From CAZXSK01 sp964642855 (lineage in GTDB: Bacteria; Planctomycetota; Phycisphaerae; SM23-33), in the NCBI GenBank assembly GCA_964642855.1, contig CAZXSK010000034.1:1-44063 (forward strand): a DNA stretch of 44,063 nucleotides. Direction: 5' to 3'. The notes beneath the pieces were generated by a model. The model did no database searches. It saw nothing but the letters and a program-made list of their open reading frames with translations, and had not been told where the DNA came from. Position 1 is the first letter of the stretch. Each line of letters starts with the position of its first letter. Position numbers and translations under genes: made by a program. Positions 16,465 to 25,768 of the stretch are shown here, piece after piece.

Positions 16465-17187
16465 ATGATCAAGCGAGGAGCCATCTGCGCGCTGGTAGCC
16501 GGATTGAGCGGCGTATGCGCAGCCGAGTACGCACAGCCATGGGTCCCGGACTGGGAGAACACCGTGGGGTATTCCCATCAGTCCTGGGTGCTGCACGGGA
16601 CAGGCCCGGGCGGACAACAGCCCCCGCAGCTACCCGTTGTCGCTGACGGAACGATGGAAAATCCCCTCGGCGATGCCACGGCAACCTGGGACACCGCCTC
16701 CAACGGCATGGTAGGCTGGCTGCCGATCGGTATGGGCGCAGGTCAGCCGGAATGGGCAATCGGCGTCTACGGAGGAATGACGGGCATGGCGCCCGACGGG
16801 CCGTTCGCGATGACGTTGACCGTACCGGCAGATCAGCCCTGCAAGCTCTGGCTGCAGGTGGATTGGTATGCTGCAGGCGAACTCTCTCTCGCGATCCCGG
16901 GCGCGTCCGACATCACGCCGGGCAGCTACGAGGACTACCTGCTCGCGACCAGCGGGACGGGCAACAGCTGGTTTCGTACGACGAAGGTCTACCAGGTTGC
17001 GCCGGACTCGGGGCAGGTGCGATTGGAGCTGGCGATCTCGGGGCTGGCTCCGATGATCGATCAGGTATCCGTGACGACCAGCGCCGACGGCACGGTTCCC
17101 GCCGTGATGCCCGTCCCCGAGCCGACAACGCTGCTGGCCATCCTGTGCGGAAGCTGGGCCCTGATCGCCCGAGGCCGCAATCGCTGA
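16465..17187 (+). CDS. PEP-CTERM sorted extracellular protein
   Basis: 240 residues; the ATG at 16465 has AGAGGAG upstream. A signal peptide (MIKRGAICALVAGLSGVCAA) leads to a beta-rich mature domain without recognised enzyme motifs. The C-terminus has the PEP-CTERM pattern: VPEPTT, a hydrophobic stretch LLAILCGSWALIA and a final basic RGRNR. Exosortases cut such tails in the inner membrane and the protein is passed on to the surface or matrix. The matching exosortase is encoded at 24757-25749, on the other strand beyond a terminator. The domain may be a carbohydrate-binding or structural sandwich; I do not recognise it. Confidence 0.87.
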   Translation: MIKRGAICALVAGLSGVCAAEYAQPWVPDWENTVGYSHQSWVLHGTGPGGQQPPQLPVVADGTMENPLGDATATWDTASNGMVGWLPIGMGAGQPEWAIGVYGGMTGMAPDGPFAMTLTVPADQPCKLWLQVDWYAAGELSLAIPGASDITPGSYEDYLLATSGTGNSWFRTTKVYQVAPDSGQVRLELAISGLAPMIDQVSVTTSADGTVPAVMPVPEPTTLLAILCGSWALIARGRNR

Positions 17188-17213
17188 TTCATTCCGCACG
17201 AAAGCGCAGAAAC

Positions 17214-17243
17214 AAGCCCCCACGGTTGCGTCCGCGGGGGCTT
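17214..17243. terminator. Bidirectional terminator between convergent genes
   Basis: AAGCCCCC-A-CGG pairs with CCG-C-GGGGGCTT across a 6-nt loop (17226-17231), giving 11 pairs with a single A/C mismatch. It lies between the stop of the PEP-CTERM gene (17187) and the stop of the BY-kinase gene (17266). A short T-rich tail follows on both strands (GGTGTTT on plus, GTTTCTG on minus). Confidence 0.75.
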
Positions 17244-17265
17244 GGTGTTTGCTGGAGACGCCAGA

Positions 17266-19257
17266 CTACTTCGGCGGCAGTTGCGCGTGCTCCTGGTAAT
17301 CGTAGTACGTATCGTAATTCTTGCGGAGATAGCCGCCCGCGGTAGTGCGGACGCCCTGGAGCACCGCGCCGAGGATATGGCAGCCGACGCGACGCAGGGT
17401 GTCCCGCGCCCGCTGAACGATGCCATAGCTGTTGGCTCCCGCCCGAACGACGAGTATGACGCTGTCGACCAGCGAGGACAGCACCACCGCGTCGGTGACG
17501 ACCAGACACGGAGCGCCGTCGAAGATCACCTGATCGTACTCCTGGGTCATCTCTTCGAGCACGGACTTCATCTGGTCCGATCCCAGGAGCTCCGACGGGT
17601 TGGGGGGCAACGGGCCGGCAGCCATTACGTTGAGATTCGGCTCGATCTCCGCGACCATCTCCCGCCAGCCCTTCTGGCCGACCAATGCGCTGCTCAGTCC
17701 ACCTTCGGGCAACTGCGGGAACATGGACCGCAGCGTGGGCTTGCGGAAGTTGGCATCGATCAGCAGCACGCGTCTGCCGCCGTGGGCAATCGAAGCCGCG
17801 AGGTTCATCGCCACCGTCGTCCTGCCATCGCTGGGCGACGCGCTGGTAATCAGCAGGCTGCGCCTCTGCTCCTCAGGGCCGGAGAACAGCAGATTCGTCC
17901 GAATCTGGCGGAAGGCTTCGGTCATCAACGAGTTGGGCGAAGACAGCAAGGCCATTCGTACGTCGCTGAGGTCTTCCTCGATATCGTCGGCATGGGGCAC
18001 CATACCCAGCAGGGGCAGGTCCACCCGCCTGCCGACATCGGACGGGGTGCGAATGGAGGTGTCGATGAACTCCAGAAGCACAGCCAGGCCAACGCCGAAC
18101 ATCAGCCCGAGAACCACTCCCAGAGGAACCATAATGGTCCACTTGGGCGTGGAAGGACGATCCGGCTCGACTGCAGACTGAACGAGGAACATCGGGGCAG
18201 CGCCCTGTTCGAGGAGGCGAAGCTCCAGCATTCTGGCGTCGATTCTCTTGATATTCTCCTCGAGGCCTTCGGCTTCCTGCTCGAGGGCGGCGATCTCGTC
18301 GAGATTGCGCTGGAGGTCCCTCATCGCGGAGTTGATTTCGGTGAACTTCTTGCTGACCTGAAGCAGCTGCTTGGTGATCAGCTCCAACTCTCGCTCCCTC
18401 ATGCTGACGATGATGCCCGCTTCCTGCTCGATGATCTCTGCTTTGACACGCTCGATACGCTGCTTGATCCCCTCGATCGAGGATTCCATTTCCTGCACCT
18501 GGCGGTGATCCCGCCCAAATTGCCTCAGGAGCGTATCTCTTCGGGTCTCCATGTCCATCAGCGCCTGACGCAAACTCTGGATCCGGGGATCCATCTCCAC
18601 CCGGGACATGACCTCCGGAGACTGCTCCAACGTACCGCGGTCGAGATCCTCGCGAACGCGATCCAACGCTGCCTGGGCAGCATCGCGTTGCATGGTCAGG
18701 TCGGCCCGCATCGGAATCACATTCCGAAGCTCCAGAAGCAGTGAATCTCGTCGTTCATCGAGGTTTCCCGCCTGCGCCCGGGCCCGTTGTTCACGGATGG
18801 TGCCTCGCAACGTATCCAGCCGGGTTACCAGCGAGGTCCGCTCTGTGCGCATCTCGCTGAGCTCCCGGGTGTGCGTACCGGCCAGTTGGGTCCGGCTCCA
18901 CTGAACAGCTGCCTCTGCAACGGCGGTGACGATCTCGGGCAGCTCCTTCTTGTCGAAGCCCGTCATCGAGATCCGAAGCAGGTTACTGTTGGGAACGGGC
19001 CCGACGGAGACTTCTTCCTCCAGCACCTGAGTCACCTGCGTCTTGGGAGTCTGCTTGAACCAGTTGGTTTGGGTGACTTTCTCGCTTTTGACNNNNNNNN
19101 NNNNNNNNNNNNNNNNNNNNNNNNNNNNNNNNNNNNNNNNNNNNNNNNNNNNNNNNNNNNNNNNNNNNNNNNNNNNNNNNNNNNNNNNNNNNTGGGGCGG
19201 GGCAGCCCCGACACGTACGATCTGAGGTTGGTCCTGCCGAGTAGGTATGACCGTCAT
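17266..19257 (-). CDS. Wzz/BY-kinase-like polysaccharide co-polymerase, interrupted by an assembly gap
   Basis: The frame reads from an ATG at 19257, crosses the 100-N gap, and ends at 17266. The part before the gap is only 21 residues. After it come the end of a Wzz domain, long coiled-coil helices with many Arg/Glu, a membrane segment (WTIMVPLGVVLGLMFGVGLAVLLEF) and a C-terminal BY-kinase domain. That domain has SPSDGRTTVAMNLA where Walker A is expected, VLLIDANFRKP as Walker A', VIFDGAP as Walker B, and a Tyr-rich tail (YLRKNYDTYYDYQEH). The Walker A Lys is Arg and the second Asp of A' is Asn, so ATP hydrolysis may be impaired. It would set exopolysaccharide chain length in the inner membrane. 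The ATG overlaps the TPR gene's stop. The first membrane helix is presumably in the gap, whose real size is unknown. Confidence 0.88.
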   Translation of the reverse strand: MTVIPTRQDQPQIVRVGAAPPXXXXXXXXXXXXXXXXXXXXXXXXXXXXXXXXXXVKSEKVTQTNWFKQTPKTQVTQVLEEEVSVGPVPNSNLLRISMTGFDKKELPEIVTAVAEAAVQWSRTQLAGTHTRELSEMRTERTSLVTRLDTLRGTIREQRARAQAGNLDERRDSLLLELRNVIPMRADLTMQRDAAQAALDRVREDLDRGTLEQSPEVMSRVEMDPRIQSLRQALMDMETRRDTLLRQFGRDHRQVQEMESSIEGIKQRIERVKAEIIEQEAGIIVSMRERELELITKQLLQVSKKFTEINSAMRDLQRNLDEIAALEQEAEGLEENIKRIDARMLELRLLEQGAAPMFLVQSAVEPDRPSTPKWTIMVPLGVVLGLMFGVGLAVLLEFIDTSIRTPSDVGRRVDLPLLGMVPHADDIEEDLSDVRMALLSSPNSLMTEAFRQIRTNLLFSGPEEQRRSLLITSASPSDGRTTVAMNLAASIAHGGRRVLLIDANFRKPTLRSMFPQLPEGGLSSALVGQKGWREMVAEIEPNLNVMAAGPLPPNPSELLGSDQMKSVLEEMTQEYDQVIFDGAPCLVVTDAVVLSSLVDSVILVVRAGANSYGIVQRARDTLRRVGCHILGAVLQGVRTTAGGYLRKNYDTYYDYQEHAQLPPK
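19093..19192. other. Assembly gap, exactly 100 N
   Basis: One hundred consecutive N, the usual placeholder for a gap of unknown size. It falls after codon 55 or so of the Wzz-like gene, which stays in frame across it only because of the placeholder length. The flanks encode parts consistent with one gene. Confidence 0.98.
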
Positions 19258-22200
19258 GGGTTGCTCCTTGCGGTTTCGCTGATGGCTTTCTCCACGCGAT
19301 CCAAGGCTGTCTTCAGCTTGGAATGGTATGTGCCACCGGTCTGATCGTCTGCCAGCTCAATGCCCAACCGGTAGGCACGTCGGGCATCGCGATAGTTCTG
19401 AAGCTTCTCGTAAACCCGACCCAGGTGGTACTGAATCGCCGGGCTGCTGTCACCGATCCGGGCTGCCTGCTCGAGGTGTCGGCGAGCTTCAGCATCTCTG
19501 CCCGCCATCGCCAGACACCAACCATAGGTATCCAGTATGTTTGGATTACTCGGGGCCTCCCGCATCGCCTGCGATGCATACGCCAGCGCGCCCTCGATAT
19601 CCTTGCCCTCCTCGGCGAGAAGGTAGGCAAGGTTGTTCAAGGCCTCCAGATTCCTGGGCTGAATGTCGAGCGATCGCTTGTAGGCGGCGACGGCATCGGA
19701 GGGACGATCCATCCTGTAGAGAACGGTCCCGGTCGCTGCCTCCACGCTGGCCCGGAATGCATCGCTGGCCGACTGCTTCTTCGCCAACCGGCTGGATTCC
19801 TGCAGATACTCCAAAGCCTGCTCGCGCCGTTCCGTTTCAGCAGCGTTCAGAAGCTGCTGGGCGGCAATGAACCGCAGCGAGGCATCGTCGGGTCGGGCCT
19901 TGATCCACGAGGCAAGTCGATCCTCAAACGCATCCTCCGGATAGGCCTCTCTCGCCAGACTCACAGCCAGGCCGATCGACTGGCCGTTCATCCCGGGGAG
20001 AAGTTCGGAGAACAGTTTGTCGGCCTCGTCCTGCTTGCCGGACCCCGCCAGTGCAGCGGCACGGAACACTTTCGCCTGCTCACTCGCCAGTTCGTTGCCT
20101 GAGAGATCGCGGGATTCGATTGACGAGAGAACCTGGCCGTATCTTCCCGCTGTCATCAATGCACGAAGATACCCGAACCAGACATCATTTGATTCCGGGC
20201 GGATGCGCATCGCCTCCTGCAGGGAGGCGATTCTCCTGTCGGTTCGATCCCGCCGGGCCCACATGTTCGCTTCCAGAATGTGCGGAAGCGAGCTGCTGGG
20301 ATATTGCTCTTTCAACTTGGAGAGCAACCCCTCCAGATCATCCCACTGTTTCTGGGAAAGGTACAGGTTAGCCAGAAGCGTCACAACCTGGGGATCTCCG
20401 GGAAGATCCTGAAGCAGTCCCTGGTAGATATCTTCCGCCTCGCGGTGGTTGCCCATACGGCGTTCCAGCGAAGCCAGCAGCAGGGAAACCCTCCGCGATT
20501 TCGAAACCCGCAAAGCAGCCTCCAGGTCGCGGCTGGCCTCGACGATCTTCCCCTCCGAGAGGTACGTGTTGGCCCGGCTCAGGTACGCCCGGGTATATCG
20601 GGGGTTGATGTCGATGGCCTCACTGAAGTGCTTTCTCGCTTCGTCGAGATCGGGATCGGGAGCACTCAGTTCGATCAGGCCCTTGAGTACCAGCGCCCGG
20701 AAGTCTCGCGAGTCCTGGGCGAGCATCCGCTCCACCTCTTCGGAGGCTTTGGCCAACTGATTCGACGAGATCAGCAGCCGCACATACATCTGGTAGTGAC
20801 CGGGGTTGGGATCGCCCAGCCGGATGAACTTCTCCAAAGCATCTGCGGCCTTCTTCGGCTCATTGCGCTCGCTGTGGATCGCAGCCAATATCCGGTAGCT
20901 CTTGGGATTGTCGGCATCCTCTTCGATCGCTCGATTGATGGCTCGGATGGCGTCGTCGTAGTTCACCGGGGCCATCAGCTGACCGTACAGAAGGAACAAC
21001 TCACTCTTGGGTACGTCCTGCTTGGCAAGATCCTGGAAGATCACCTGGTTGACCAGCGCCTGCTGACCTTTCCTGGCATAGTACCCGCCCAAAAGCCGTG
21101 CCGCCTCGATCGGAGGAATTCCGTCGCCGCTTTTGCTGTAGACGAACCGGTACAGCCGCTCCGCCTCGCGATCTCTCCCTGCCCGTTCATACAGCCTTCC
21201 CAGGGCGATCATGTTCGTCAGGTCCTTCTTCTCTTCGTCTTTCTCAAGGATGGCCTCGCGGCGCTTGATCATGCTCTCGATGTCGCCCGATTGCCTTTCC
21301 TGGATCTGCAGGTAAGCCGATCGAACCAGCGGGTTGCCCGGAGCAACCTTGTGAGCCCTCAGGACCCAGGAAACGTACTCCTCTCCGCCGGAGAGACGCG
21401 TAGCCCGGACCATCCCGATCAATGCAGGAGCAAACGATGGGTCGTTCTCCAGGATCGCCTGGAATTCCTGCTTGGCCTGGTCATAGTCTCCCTTGGCAAG
21501 ATAACACCGTCCGAGAAGCCTGTAGACGGATTTTGCATCCGGATAGTTCTTGAGCAACGTTCGAAGAATGGCAATGGCTTTGTCATAGTCCCCCTTGACC
21601 ATCTCCGCGCGGGCTTCGTACAGCTTCCCGTCGGCACCGTCCATATTCGCCTTGCCCGCTCGTCTGAGCCACTTCAATGCGAGATCCGAATTGTCTTCCC
21701 GGAGGGCATAGCTGACCATGGACTCGATGGCCACCATGGCCCGGGCGTCCGACTGCTCGGGATTCTCCAGTGACAGTTCAGCGGCCTTCTCGAAATACCG
21801 ATAGGCATCGAGCTCCTTGCCTTCGTTCCGACAGAGCATCGCCTTTCGCAGGTTCCGACTGATCGGGTCCTTGATCTCATCAGCAAGCTCCATCCGCATT
21901 TGGAAACGCTTCGCTGGATCAGGCTCCCTGGAAATCTCGGCCTCCCGGCGCAACATGTCACTTTCGGGATTCGCCTGACTCACCCGCTTGATCAACTCCG
22001 CGGCCTTCTCTTCCTGGCCCGACTGCTCATAGAACCGACGCAACACTTCGGCGACAAGGGAGTCGCCCGGATCTCGCGATTGCATCTCCTCGAGCAGATG
22101 CATGGCTTCGGCTTCTTTGCCTTCCGCCCACATCCGCTGACCTTCATTGAGGTACAGACGAGTCGTATAGGCATCGAGAACGATTTGAGACGGCATCCCG

Positions 22201-23816
22201 GCCATCGGATCGAGCAGTGGCCTGATCATCAGCAGAAGTCGCTGAGCCGGCTGATAGTCCGGAGCTGTCTGCAGCGCATCCCGGAGCGCCCGCTGCGCTC
22301 CAGCGTAGTTGCGGTAGCTGATCATGATCTCCGCCCGCAACGTGTGGAGCATCGGATTGGACTTCCACGCCGCGTCCGTGCGGAGTTCGTCGGCGATCTT
22401 CTCCGCCTTGCCCGGCTTGTTGGTTCGAAGGTACGCCTGCGCAAGAGCGAATCCAAGCTGGCCGGCGACGCGGCCTTCGTGTCGCCGCTTGAAGTCCTCA
22501 TAGCCTGCCTGCATGATCTCGATCGCGTCGGCGTAGCGCCTTTCCAGCGTCGCGATCCTGCCAGCGATCTGGGCGTACTGATAGCTGTCGGTCCCGTAGC
22601 GATCACCGATGTCTTTCGACAGCGACTTGGCCTCCTGCATCAGTTCATTGGGATCTCCCTCGCCAAGCTGAACTGCGGCAAGAAGCGTTGAGGCCAGCTG
22701 AACGCGGAGCTCGCCCCTGACCATCCCCGCACGCTCCTGCAGGCGCGTGACAAAGCTGGCAGAGAGGTCCTCGGTGTCCAGTTCAGTAGCATCTGCCACG
22801 CGTACGGCGTGCCGATAGCATTCGATCATCTTGCTGTAATCGCGACGCTGGCGATACACCTGGCCGGCCAACTGATAGCCGCCGATCTCGTTGGGATCCA
22901 ACTCGATGGCACGGTTCGCCGCTTCCAGAGCCTTGGCATTCTCTTTCTGTCCCAGAAGGAAATGCCCATAGGCAACGAAGCCGGCAGGATTGTCCGGATT
23001 CTTCTCAATGGCCGCCTCGAAGTACTCACGGGCCTCGGCGATGTCATTCTTCGCCCTCAAGAACCAGGCATATGAAGTCGTGATGCTTACGCTGTCTGGC
23101 AGCGCGTCCAGTGCACGCGCGTAAACATCGGCCACTTGCTCGATGCGCCGCGCCTGACGAAGGAAAACAGCGTACTGCAGCCAGTATTCCTCCGTTTCCG
23201 GCGCCAGTTCCAACGCCTTCTCAAAGTCGCTGACCACCTGGTCGAAATGCTCACTGGCGCCGCCGAGGGCACGTGACTTCTCAGCCAGAGCACGCCGAAA
23301 GTACGTCCTGTGATCGTTCGGATCCTGCTCCAGAAGTTCCGTGGCGGCATCGACGTAGCTTCTGGTTCCAACACGGATATCGTCCCACTTGCCCTGCAGC
23401 GCATCCCAGAACGCCTCCGCAAGTTCCTGATGGGCTTCCAGGTAGGTCGGGTCCCCACGGACTGCAGTGCTGTAGCCGCCCACCATGTCCTGAAAGAATT
23501 TCGCTCGCTGGGTCTCCGTCTTCGACTTGTCGTTCAGCCCTTCCCGCGCGATCTCAGAGTACCGCATGGAGTACTTCACATAGAGGTCCATCCGGCCTTT
23601 CTTCTCAGCTGCTCCGATCGCCCCGCGGTACTGATTGAGAGACTGCCGCAATTCGCCATCCGCGTACGCCTGCTCCGCCCTGGCAGCAAGCTTCACGGGG
23701 TCCTTGGGCATGAACCTCAGGAGAACCACAGTACCTCCCCCAGCCATGAGTACGCCCAGGGCGATCAGGAGGATCAGGACCTTCTTGTTGAGCTTCTTTT
23801 TTCTGCGTCGTGCCAT
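19254..23816 (-). CDS. Very large membrane-anchored TPR protein, PrsT-like
   Basis: 1520 residues; AAGGAA precedes the ATG. A basic start (MARRRKKKLNKK) leads into one membrane helix (about residues 13-34), and the rest is wall-to-wall tetratricopeptide repeats (for example NPDNPAGFVAYGHFLLGQKENAKALEAANRAIELDPNE and ALNNLAYLLAEEGKDIEGALAYASQAMREAPSNPNILDTYGW). Its position between EpsI and the Wzz/BY-kinase gene parallels PrsT, the TPR protein of PEP-CTERM/exopolysaccharide loci. Unlike PrsT it has no lipobox and so is anchored by a helix. It probably serves as a periplasmic scaffold for the export complex. Its stop overlaps the next gene's ATG (ATGA). Confidence 0.9.
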   Translation of the reverse strand: MARRRKKKLNKKVLILLIALGVLMAGGGTVVLLRFMPKDPVKLAARAEQAYADGELRQSLNQYRGAIGAAEKKGRMDLYVKYSMRYSEIAREGLNDKSKTETQRAKFFQDMVGGYSTAVRGDPTYLEAHQELAEAFWDALQGKWDDIRVGTRSYVDAATELLEQDPNDHRTYFRRALAEKSRALGGASEHFDQVVSDFEKALELAPETEEYWLQYAVFLRQARRIEQVADVYARALDALPDSVSITTSYAWFLRAKNDIAEAREYFEAAIEKNPDNPAGFVAYGHFLLGQKENAKALEAANRAIELDPNEIGGYQLAGQVYRQRRDYSKMIECYRHAVRVADATELDTEDLSASFVTRLQERAGMVRGELRVQLASTLLAAVQLGEGDPNELMQEAKSLSKDIGDRYGTDSYQYAQIAGRIATLERRYADAIEIMQAGYEDFKRRHEGRVAGQLGFALAQAYLRTNKPGKAEKIADELRTDAAWKSNPMLHTLRAEIMISYRNYAGAQRALRDALQTAPDYQPAQRLLLMIRPLLDPMAGMPSQIVLDAYTTRLYLNEGQRMWAEGKEAEAMHLLEEMQSRDPGDSLVAEVLRRFYEQSGQEEKAAELIKRVSQANPESDMLRREAEISREPDPAKRFQMRMELADEIKDPISRNLRKAMLCRNEGKELDAYRYFEKAAELSLENPEQSDARAMVAIESMVSYALREDNSDLALKWLRRAGKANMDGADGKLYEARAEMVKGDYDKAIAILRTLLKNYPDAKSVYRLLGRCYLAKGDYDQAKQEFQAILENDPSFAPALIGMVRATRLSGGEEYVSWVLRAHKVAPGNPLVRSAYLQIQERQSGDIESMIKRREAILEKDEEKKDLTNMIALGRLYERAGRDREAERLYRFVYSKSGDGIPPIEAARLLGGYYARKGQQALVNQVIFQDLAKQDVPKSELFLLYGQLMAPVNYDDAIRAINRAIEEDADNPKSYRILAAIHSERNEPKKAADALEKFIRLGDPNPGHYQMYVRLLISSNQLAKASEEVERMLAQDSRDFRALVLKGLIELSAPDPDLDEARKHFSEAIDINPRYTRAYLSRANTYLSEGKIVEASRDLEAALRVSKSRRVSLLLASLERRMGNHREAEDIYQGLLQDLPGDPQVVTLLANLYLSQKQWDDLEGLLSKLKEQYPSSSLPHILEANMWARRDRTDRRIASLQEAMRIRPESNDVWFGYLRALMTAGRYGQVLSSIESRDLSGNELASEQAKVFRAAALAGSGKQDEADKLFSELLPGMNGQSIGLAVSLAREAYPEDAFEDRLASWIKARPDDASLRFIAAQQLLNAAETERREQALEYLQESSRLAKKQSASDAFRASVEAATGTVLYRMDRPSDAVAAYKRSLDIQPRNLEALNNLAYLLAEEGKDIEGALAYASQAMREAPSNPNILDTYGWCLAMAGRDAEARRHLEQAARIGDSSPAIQYHLGRVYEKLQNYRDARRAYRLGIELADDQTGGTYHSKLKTALDRVEKAISETARSNP

Positions 23817-23848
23817 CGGAATCAGTTCCTTGGTGATGGTGATGCCGT

Positions 23849-24760
23849 CTACGAATCCTGGGCTTCCAGTCGATTGATCTCCTCAACCGAGGGCAATGCC
23901 TTCAGCGAGGCCGGCAGGGCCTCCTTGAGGAACTCCTTCGCCAGGAGGTCCACGTCGTCAGAGTCCTCCAGCGGCCAGCGCGGGCCGAACTGCATCTTGG
24001 CGAAGTAACAGTACTCCACCCAGGGATAGGTCAACTCCAGACGTACTCGTTTCCAGTCCGAGGACGGCTTGCCGTTGATGCTGAACACGTAGAACGTCGC
24101 GTAGCGCACCGTCTTCCCGGTCTGGGCGTCCTTCATCTCGTAGACGGTCCTGCGAACGCTGAACGGCTCGTTCCAAGGCGCCTGGGCCTCTGGATAGTGA
24201 ACTGTCAGATCGCCCGCCTCCACCAAGGTCGCACCCCCGGCCTGGAGACAGACCTCCGGAACGTGCGGCACCCGGTCCAGCCCACCGGTGTAATACGTCA
24301 GACTCAACTGCCAGAGCTTCGGAGTCGGCTTGCCGTCCGGCGTGAACTCCCGGTAGATGCGAGACACGTACCAGTTGCTCTTTCGCTCGTCTATACGTTC
24401 CTCGTCGAGAGATGTTCCCACGTTCAGCGCTTCCAGTGTGGCGTCTTCGTGCCGAATTTCGCCGTCGGGCTCGCCGTCTTTCTTGCCGCCGAACACCCCG
24501 TCCTCTTCGATCAGCCGATATCGGCCGCCCAACGATTTCGCAAAACCCACATTCTGGAAGTGCTCGTTGACACGCACCTCGTCAGGCCAGGGCACCGGAC
24601 GCTTGATCAGAGACCACTTCAACGCTCGCACCACGGCAGGCCAGCCGATTGCGACCACCAGCATGACCACGGCTGCGATGAGGAAGTGCCGATCGCCCAC
24701 GATGCGCGTGAACGTTGAGCCCTGTCGGCTGCTCGCTTTGTCCCGTTCGGATTCACTCAT
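23849..24760 (-). CDS. Exosortase-associated EpsI-like protein (DUF3485)
   Basis: 303 residues. The ATG overlaps the exosortase stop (ATGA, 24757-24760). One membrane helix (about residues 26-45) is followed by an extracytoplasmic domain with the EpsI hallmark PHVPEVCLQAGG (H166, C171), an RATFYVF-like strand and a late Arg-rich strand. EpsI domains occur next to, or fused to, exosortases in PEP-CTERM systems. The conserved Cys and His make a catalytic or substrate-handling role plausible, but the function is not established. It is longer than the usual EpsI domain, mainly through charged loops (GGKKDGEPDGEIRHEDAT). Confidence 0.9.
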   Translation of the reverse strand: MSESERDKASSRQGSTFTRIVGDRHFLIAAVVMLVVAIGWPAVVRALKWSLIKRPVPWPDEVRVNEHFQNVGFAKSLGGRYRLIEEDGVFGGKKDGEPDGEIRHEDATLEALNVGTSLDEERIDERKSNWYVSRIYREFTPDGKPTPKLWQLSLTYYTGGLDRVPHVPEVCLQAGGATLVEAGDLTVHYPEAQAPWNEPFSVRRTVYEMKDAQTGKTVRYATFYVFSINGKPSSDWKRVRLELTYPWVEYCYFAKMQFGPRWPLEDSDDVDLLAKEFLKEALPASLKALPSVEEINRLEAQDS

Positions 24761-25749
24761 TGCGCTTCCTCCGACGGTTCGGCAGAATCCGGCTGCGAAT
24801 CCTCATCGTCCTCAACGAACAGCCCGTCCATGACGTATCCGATCAGCCAGAGGATCCCCGCAGCGGGGATCAACATCGCGATGCCCAGGAACGTGTGCAT
24901 GAACTTCTGACCCAGCTCGGGGCGGTCGATCACGTACATGTAGCAGGTGATGGACACCCGGATCATGTTCGTGAAGATGGTGACCGGAATGATGCACGCC
25001 AGGAGGACCAGCCGCTGCCAGATCGGACGGTCGGTGATGTACGCCATCGCCACACCCAACGCCACGAATGCCATCAGCGACCGCACCCCGCTGCACGCCT
25101 CCGCCACCAGCAGCGGGTACCATCGCCCCGACTCGCCGCGAACGGTCAACTGACTGGCCGTCGAAATAATGTCCGCTCCAAGAAGGCCCAGGACCGTCGT
25201 CGACGCCTTGGCAGCCATCTCCTGAAGAGGAACCGACATCAGGCTGTAGATCCGGTCGGGAATGGGAACGGCAAGCAGCAGGTAAAGCACGGGCAGCCAG
25301 AGCAGCAGCATCGCACGCCAGCCGCACATGAACAGCACCAACCCGAACAGCCCCATCACCACGCTGAGAAACCCGCCATAGGTGGTCTGCAGCGGATACA
25401 CGCACAGTATGTTCAGCGCCAGGGCAAACAGGAGAAGCACGAGCCCCGTCCACGCGCGCCGATAGCGGACGGCCATCAGCTCATCCCATCGGACGTAGAT
25501 AAGATACACGCTGAACAGCGGGATCAGGTAGCCGTGCGACCAGTTGCTGTCGTGCCCCCACGTGCTGACCATCACGCGGATCCAGGACCAGAACGCCGCT
25601 ACGAACAGCACGCCCAGCACACCCGTTTTCAACCAGGTCGAAGCGGGGACAGACGTCGAAGGGGCCGGCGCCTCCGTGGAGGCTACCATCTCGGTCAGGC
25701 TGCGGCCCTTCGCAGCCGACGTGCCGGACTGTGATGACGTTGACGTCAT
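24757..25749 (-). CDS. Exosortase (EpsH/Xrt-type transpeptidase-like membrane protease)
   Basis: 330 residues with about eight hydrophobic segments. All three expected catalytic residues are visible: Cys in VAEACSGVRSL (C219), Arg in FTNMIRVSITC (R264) and His in QKFMHTFLG (H285). The first 35 residues are Ser/Thr/Pro-rich and cytoplasmic; the last 25 are acidic. It recognises PEP-CTERM tails, such as that of the gene at 16465-17187, and cleaves them in the inner membrane. It is second in the operon, 19 nt after the Wza-like gene and overlapping EpsI. The exosortase subtype cannot be set by eye. Confidence 0.93.
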   Translation of the reverse strand: MTSTSSQSGTSAAKGRSLTEMVASTEAPAPSTSVPASTWLKTGVLGVLFVAAFWSWIRVMVSTWGHDSNWSHGYLIPLFSVYLIYVRWDELMAVRYRRAWTGLVLLLFALALNILCVYPLQTTYGGFLSVVMGLFGLVLFMCGWRAMLLLWLPVLYLLLAVPIPDRIYSLMSVPLQEMAAKASTTVLGLLGADIISTASQLTVRGESGRWYPLLVAEACSGVRSLMAFVALGVAMAYITDRPIWQRLVLLACIIPVTIFTNMIRVSITCYMYVIDRPELGQKFMHTFLGIAMLIPAAGILWLIGYVMDGLFVEDDEDSQPDSAEPSEEAQ

Positions 25750-25768
25750 GGGAACGCCCCGTGAATGC

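Noticed and set aside
20280..21773. Long plus-strand frame of 497 codons inside the TPR gene
   Set aside because: High-GC antisense shadow; the TPR repeats on the minus strand explain the region.
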